Assembly: GCF_028583425.1 (NCBI RefSeq)
Contig: NC_072790.1
Location: forward strand, 10,212,552 to 10,276,551
Reading direction: 5' to 3'
DNA: 64,000 nt
Source of the DNA: Eublepharis macularius
Lineage: Eukaryota; Chordata; Lepidosauria; Squamata; Eublepharidae
The translations under genes were made by a program, and so were the position numbers. Positions 59,430-64,000 of the stretch are shown in pieces. A model generated the notes under the pieces. It saw only the letters and a program-made list of their open reading frames with translations. It made no database searches and was not told where the DNA came from. The stretch's first letter is position 1; the number at the start of each line of letters is the position of its first letter.

Positions 59430-59590
59430 GATAAGGTAGGGAATTCTCAACTCTGCCATGGAAGGTTGGGCAGACACTTTCAGTCTAACCTACTCCACAG
59501 GGTTGTTGTACAGATAAACTGGAGAAGAATGTAAGCCATTACAGATATCCATTGGGGCAATAGGCAGCATGTAAAATAAGTAAAATATAT
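59430..59590 (+). repeat. tRNA-derived SINE fragment (second subfamily)
   Basis: CAGTCTAACCTACTCCACAG then GGTTGTTGTACAGATAAACT then GTAAGCCATTACAGATATCC follows the body of the subfamily seen at 32.0 kb. Confidence 0.6.
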
Positions 59591-60019
59591 TTCTTGATAA
59601 AGCAAACAAGCCCACTCTCCACTCCATCTTGTTGCGCCTCTGTCCTGGCGTTGGGCTAAACCTGGGGATACCCCGATTCAAACCCCCGTAACGCCACGAA
59701 GCTCACGGGCTGACCCTGAGTCAGCTGTTCTCTAGCGCTCCTTCAAGCAGCACGGGAGGTTCACATGACCGTCCGCACAAATGCTCCGTGTCATTATTTC
59801 TTCAACTGTGTATTGGATTTCTGCTGGTCAAAGTCTTTGCACGTTTGTATTTCTGCACCCTATTACGCGGTTTATCGAACCGTCGTTGAAAGTGACTGTC
59901 CCGACTCACACTGTACAGTCCGTCTCGTGTCTCCGCTAGGAAGCGAGACTAAACAAACGACACCCATAAACAGCACAGATCCGAACTCTTCCTCGGGCAG
60001 CCGCACCCTGGCGCTTATC

Positions 60020-60582
60020 ATCTGCAGGCACGGCACGGCACGGCACGGCACGGCAGCGCAATTCCTTGCTGGGAATCCCCCTCCCCCACCCCGGTATTTC
60101 CCAGGCAGCCTTATGGCAACCGAAGGATCTCTACTGGAGCCCCGCAGCGCCGGGACTGCGGCGCCAGGAGCCTGCGTGGGAAATCCCCAGCACTGGGTCT
60201 CCGGCCGCCCCGGCGCAGGAGGCGCGCGTCCCTGAACGGCATGAAGCCTTCCGCCGCAGACCGGGCCAAAGACATTGAAGCCCCGCCCACCACCTTCGCT
60301 CCCCGCGGCACCTGCCGGCTGTTTGCGCTTGCGCACTCCCCCAGCCCCGCCCCCGAAGCATCCTGCCCCTCTTCCCCCCGCCCCAAGAGGAACCCGCCGT
60401 CTCTTTCCGGGTCGGAGGTCACGAGCCTCCCGAGCGACGTGATTGGCCGGCTGTCGGGGAAACGGTTGCTAGGTAACCGCGTGAGGGCCGAAGCGCAGGA
60501 GGGAGCGGAGGAGGCTCAGCCGCCGGGGCGGGCTGTGGGAGCGGAGCGGGCGAGGCCGGCGCCCTCCAGGCCCGACCTGGCG
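60020..60582 (+). promoter_or_regulatory. CpG-rich promoter of the putative SEL1L2 exon
   Basis: This is a GC- and CpG-rich region directly upstream of the signal-peptide exon. It has GC boxes (CAGCCCCGCCCCCG near 60340), a reversed CCAAT box (ATTGG at 60442-60446) and an RFX-type X-box at 60464-60478. A five-unit CGGCA repeat lies at 60031-60055. Start site not visible. Confidence 0.65.
60464..60478. promoter_or_regulatory. RFX X-box
   Basis: GGTTGCTAGGTAACC is a near-perfect palindrome with the RFX half sites GTTGC and GTAAC. It sits 105 bp before the ATG at 60583, with a CCAAT box 18 bp further upstream. RFX factors drive ciliary and spermatid genes. Confidence 0.7.
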
Positions 60583-60637
60583 ATGCGGGCCCTGCTGGCA
60601 GCCTTGCTGTTGACGCCCTTCTGGGCCGTGGTGCAAA
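60583..60637 (+). CDS. SEL1L2: Signal-peptide first exon, probably SEL1L2
   Basis: ATG at 60583 opens MRALLAALLLTPFWAVVQ, a clean hydrophobic signal peptide. It is followed by the donor GTAGGT at 60638 (phase 1). Without splicing the frame would continue about 47 low-complexity codons to a stop at 60775, which fits intron read-through. The name rests on position: in human, SEL1L2 lies head to head with MACROD2, and its product, a SEL1-repeat paralogue of the ER-associated degradation adaptor SEL1L, begins with a signal peptide. The sequence itself shows no SEL1 repeats, since only the first exon is present. Another secreted or membrane protein cannot be excluded. Confidence 0.5.
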
Positions 60638-60821
60638 GTAGGTATCCGGAACGACGCCTCTCGCCTTCGGGGAAAGGGCTCGCCTCGGCCCCTTCGGAAA
60701 CCAGCGGAAGGAAGGCGCTCTGGGCCCGGGAGGCCCGCGCCCTGCAAGTTGGGGATCAACTGTCGCTGGTTTTTTAACAAGTAGGGGGGGGGGGATCTGG
60801 TCGCTGCTTCCTTTACACAGC

Positions 60822-60877
60822 CGTCCTAGGCATGTCTGCTCGGAAGTAAGCCCCGCTGTGTTTCGTGGCACTTGGTC
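60822..60877. repeat. Short palindromic squamate repeat, one arm
   Basis: CCGTCCTAGGCATGTCTGCT then CGGAAGTAAGCCCCGCTG resembles the common GCAATCCTAGGCATGTTTACTC-type repeat of reptiles. Confidence 0.5.
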
Positions 60878-61054
60878 CCATCTCGAAAAACAAGGTTCGA
60901 GTCAAGTGGCGCCTGAAAAACCAGAGGAAGAAAAATCCCAACCCAACAAGTCAGGAACCATCAAGGCTGAGCGCCTAAGAAAATGTAAAAGAAATATAAT
61001 TACTTATCGTGCAGCACAACAGCGATTAAAAACCATTGGAACAAAGTTAAAATC

Positions 61055-61205
61055 CTAGAGACCGAGTAACACAGAGAGTCACAAAATTGTTGGTACATAT
61101 AAAAGAACCCAGTCTCACAATTGATTGCCCATATACAGACACAAAATGCATTTCAGCCCTCTGGGCGTTCCTCAGTGGTGTAATTTGTTGTTACATCACA
61201 TGTAA
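61055..61205 (-). repeat. Penelope-like terminal fragment with hammerhead-like core
   Basis: On the minus strand CUGAGGA (61175-61169) is followed by ACGCCCAGAGGGCU, which forms a four-pair GCCC/GGGC stem with an AGA loop, and then GAAA (61154-61151). Only one base departs from the hammerhead CUGAUGA...GAAA core. The flank GACTGGGTTCTTTTATATG is in the style of these elements. Confidence 0.5.
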
Positions 61206-61432
61206 AAATTATGACTGAGAAATATAAAATATTGCTGGTTCTGGCCAGGAGGTATAAATTTTAGGTTCCCTATTTGCTATACTACAGAGCAACAAGGCAG
61301 CCCACCTGATACTAGTCCGGTATAGGTGTGCATGGGATTGCACTCTGGGTATTAGGGAGGGGGAAGCAAACATTACCTTTAAAAGACTCTTCAAACTGTG
61401 TTTGGATCTGCTTCATTCTCTAGTGCACAAAC

Positions 61433-61675
61433 AGTAATAATAACATTTATATACCACCCTTCAGGACGACTTAACACCCACTTAGAGTGGTTTTCGATAT
61501 GTTATTACTCTCACAACAATCACCCTGTGAGGTGGGTGGGGCTAAGAGAGCTCAGAGAGTGCTGTGACTGACCCAAGGTCACCCAGCTGGCTTCAAGCGG
61601 AGGAGTGGGGGTTCAAACCCAGTTCTCCAGATTAAAGTCCTGCTGCTCCTAATCACTACATCAAACTGGCTCTCC
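61433..61675 (-). repeat. tRNA-derived squamate SINE, minus strand
   Basis: Reversed copy with the tail TAATAATAACATTTATATAC, the body CCTGTGAGGTGGGTGGGGCT and CAAGGTCACCCAGCTGGCTT, and the head ACATCAAACTGGCTCTCC. Near full length. Confidence 0.9.
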
Positions 61676-61732
61676 AAACATGCAGCGAAGAGACGTGCAG
61701 TTATCAGGACAGTTTTATGCATTTCCCCAAAC

Positions 61733-61792
61733 TAACTGCCATCCTAACCAGAGTTATGCTCTTCTAAATCCATTCAAGTCTTTGAAGGATGT
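61733..61792. repeat. Short squamate repeat arm
   Basis: CATCCTAACCAGAGTTATGC then TCTTCTAAATCCATTCAAGT, same type as 9330-9398. Confidence 0.45.
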
Positions 61793-61944
61793 GACACCAC
61801 ATCATGTTTTCCATATAAGAAAACTAATGTTTTAAAAGGGAAATGCTGAGGTCATCTATCGTAGGCTGCATACAAACGATAACTTTTTAAGGGCTTCCTG
61901 ACAATACTGCAGATAACAACCATCACTACCAATAGTACACACAC

Positions 61945-62028
61945 AGTACAATCCTAAACAGAGTATACCTTTCGGGGTCCGTTGACAGCTTAGGCTTAGA
62001 AAGATGTAACTGTGCTTAGAACTGCACA
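61945..62028. repeat. Short palindromic squamate repeat
   Basis: ACAATCCTAAACAGAGTATA on the left, and TTAGGCTTAGAAAGATGTAA then CTGTGCTTAGAACTGCAC on the right, form diverged inverted arms. Confidence 0.5.
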
Positions 62029-63107
62029 GAAATTCATTTTTTGTGGTCTCCCTTCAAACCAGTTTTGTAGATTAGCAATACAGGACTGCATTTGGGTTCG
62101 CTGGAAAGAATGTTGACACGTGTGGCACACATTCACATTTATGCTCATGCAACACTTCATTAATGAGCCAAGTTCTGCCATCTAGCTTTGCAAATCCTAT
62201 TACTTCAAGCTGTGTCCTGGAAAAGCCAAAAATAGCCTGCAGAAGTATGGCCAACACAGTTGCATTAACATACAACACTCTGGTTTAACTACTGAGCATG
62301 CCTTTATTTAATTTTTTTATCCCCATTACGTAGTCCAAAAGGACACTTAACAAAAGTCGCAATCAGTACGAAAACAATAACAGTTTCTAACTGAAAGATA
62401 GTTACACAGCAACAAATAAAACACTTTGCAGTCAGTTAACTTGCTGTCTGCCTGAACTCAGCACTGGATGAAATGTAAACATTCCAATTAATTTCACAGA
62501 GCCAACCTGGTAAACTTCCTAGAGGACTTCCACAGAAGAAGTGCTGCTGTTGAAAGGGCCCTGCTCTTTGTCCTCACCATAGTTTAAGAGAAGGAGCTCA
62601 GCAAATAGGGTTGATGGGTGGCATGATTCTTTGAACATACTATTTAATATGAAAAGATGGACATTTAACCACTGGAGAACTCATGTAGGCTCTTCAGAGA
62701 TAGCAAAGTTACCTCTCCCTCAAAACTACCATTCAAAAACACTTTTAATAATTCCCCCTTTGAAATTAAACAGACTACAACAGAAGTTGTTTTGTAATCC
62801 ATGCTACTGAACAATACCCTTTCTCTGCAACAATACCCTTTCTGGCTGCAATTAAGGATTACAAGAATAAATTTGGAAAGGTTCCTCTTTACCCCCAGAA
62901 CAAAGAGGCTCACTTCTCATTCATGACATTTGTACAGCTGTCACACCATGGCAGCCCTACGGGGGAAGTTCCTCCTACTGCTCTACAGATTACAAATAGG
63001 ACCAACATTTCACCTTGCAGTAAAGTACAAAATATTTACAATCCCATTGGTATCTTCTGACTAAGATATATTAGCCATATTAATAGCAATTGTAAAATGA
63101 AGAGAGC
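62029..63107. other. Unannotated sequence (putative SEL1L2 intron 1)
   Basis: No further SEL1L2 exon is recognised. Confidence 0.4.
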
Positions 63108-63318
63108 AGGTATGGTGTAGTGGTTAGACAGGTGAGTTAGGACTTAGAAGATCTACGTTGAAATGCCCATTCAGCCATGAAACTGACTGGGTGAACGTGG
63201 GCCAGTCCTCTCTCGCAGCCTAACCTACCTTACAGGGATGTGAAATTTTAATGGATGTAGGAAAAACCATATGTGCCCCCCTGAGAAGGAAGAGTGGTGT
63301 AAACTGCAATAAATAGGT
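63108..63318 (+). repeat. tRNA-derived SINE (second subfamily), diverged
   Basis: Head GAGCAGGTATGGTGTAGTGG, then CCCATTCAGCCATGAAACTG and GCCTAACCTACCTTACAGGG, ending near AATAAATAGGTAAA. Confidence 0.75.
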
Positions 63319-64000
63319 AAAAAGAAAAGAGGATGGCAGCACACTTCTCAGCCTCTAAAATAAAAGCAAACAGATGAAACAGGAAGAATGCAAAACAGCA
63401 AGCAATACAACTAGGGTCGATCAAAATGATAGTCAAATAATATTTTTGGTAGCCACTGCCTCACCTAGCTATCCTTTGCGAAAGGCATATAAGGGGCCTG
63501 CAGTGCAAAATGAGACACATCCTGCACAGGTGTTGGGAATGCCAGAAGATCCATGTTGAGTCTCATTTTCCCTCAACGCTGGTGTGCAGTTAAGAGCTTG
63601 CCTGAATTCTTCAGCACGTCAGGGACGTAGGGTCAGCATCTTACATCCATTCCTCTCATTTCATGCTTGGTATTCAGGAGAGAGATTCTCCCTCCGTGGG
63701 TGAGCAGCTGTCTCCCAGAACTGAATTTATGGTCACCACTGGTGACCATCTCTCAGACCCTGTGGGTGAAATTAAATTCCAGAGGACCACATCATCTCTG
63801 AGTCATCATAAATTTTACTCTCCATTAAACCTTATCTCTAGCTTAGATTTGAAGTGCTTTTGTCTCAGCTCAGCAGGTAATCATTAATGTAAAAACAGGA
63901 CATAGAACATTTACTCAACGCACAAAGAGGAGCACCACTGTGCAACCAATGCTCCTTAAAAACACCAGAATCTACAACCCATATGCGAACACATCTCCAT
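63319..64000. other. Unannotated sequence at the right edge
   Basis: No exon or classified repeat is seen. Confidence 0.4.

Noticed and set aside
59872..60871. Open frames of 100-178 codons on both strands near 60 kb
   Set aside because: Same cause: GC-rich promoter. Only the short signal-peptide start at 60583 has a plausible start, signal sequence and donor.
1..64000. Bacterial or phage systems, CRISPR arrays, operons
   Set aside because: The window is vertebrate nuclear DNA with introns and retroelements; spaced direct repeats are SINEs, microsatellites or target duplications.

Overview
This is nuclear DNA from a vertebrate, almost certainly a squamate reptile and possibly a gecko. The evidence is spliced vertebrate exons, squamate-type tRNA SINEs ending in TTATTATTA, and a mix of L1, L2, CR1, Vingi/I-like, Penelope-like and DIRS retroelements. 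The species is my inference from repeat style. No bacterial-type genes, operons or CRISPR arrays are present.

Host genes. The minus strand carries the first three coding exons of MACROD2, the mono-ADP-ribosyl hydrolase: exon 1 at 57000-57045, exon 2 at 51805-51918 and exon 3 at 29957-30064. Together they encode 89 residues and the first codon position of the next, ending at the VNA that opens the macrodomain. Introns 1 and 2 are about 5.1 and 21.7 kb, and intron 3 runs off the left edge. Intron 2 appears to use a GC rather than a GT donor, because only that choice keeps the frame and the alignment to the known protein. About 3.5 kb beyond the MACROD2 start, a plus-strand signal-peptide exon at 60583-60637 lies in a second CpG-rich promoter with a near-perfect RFX X-box. 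By its head-to-head position it is probably exon 1 of SEL1L2.

Mobile DNA, left to right. At 1-2.9 kb there is a SINE and a decayed Vingi/I-like LINE. At 2.9-8.3 kb a minus-strand DIRS element (RNase H part, then tyrosine recombinase) is split by a minus-strand Penelope-like element flanked by a diverged duplication of about 85 bp. From 10 to 30 kb are scattered SINEs, a second Vingi-like LINE that is itself hit by a SINE, and otherwise ordinary intron. From 30 to 42 kb are SINE remnants, a CR1 3' end, a third Vingi-like LINE, an L1 3' fragment with an 18-bp target duplication, and a hAT-like non-autonomous element with 8-bp duplications.

The most striking mobile element is at 42465-48218. 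It is a complete L1 with intact ORF1 and ORF2, a 17-bp perfect target duplication and a 4-bp ATGA overlap between its reading frames. It lies in MACROD2 intron 2 in the gene's own orientation. Between 50 and 62 kb are L2-type 3' ends and several copies of a short Penelope-like unit with hammerhead-ribozyme-like cores, three of them in head-to-head hairpin arrangement.
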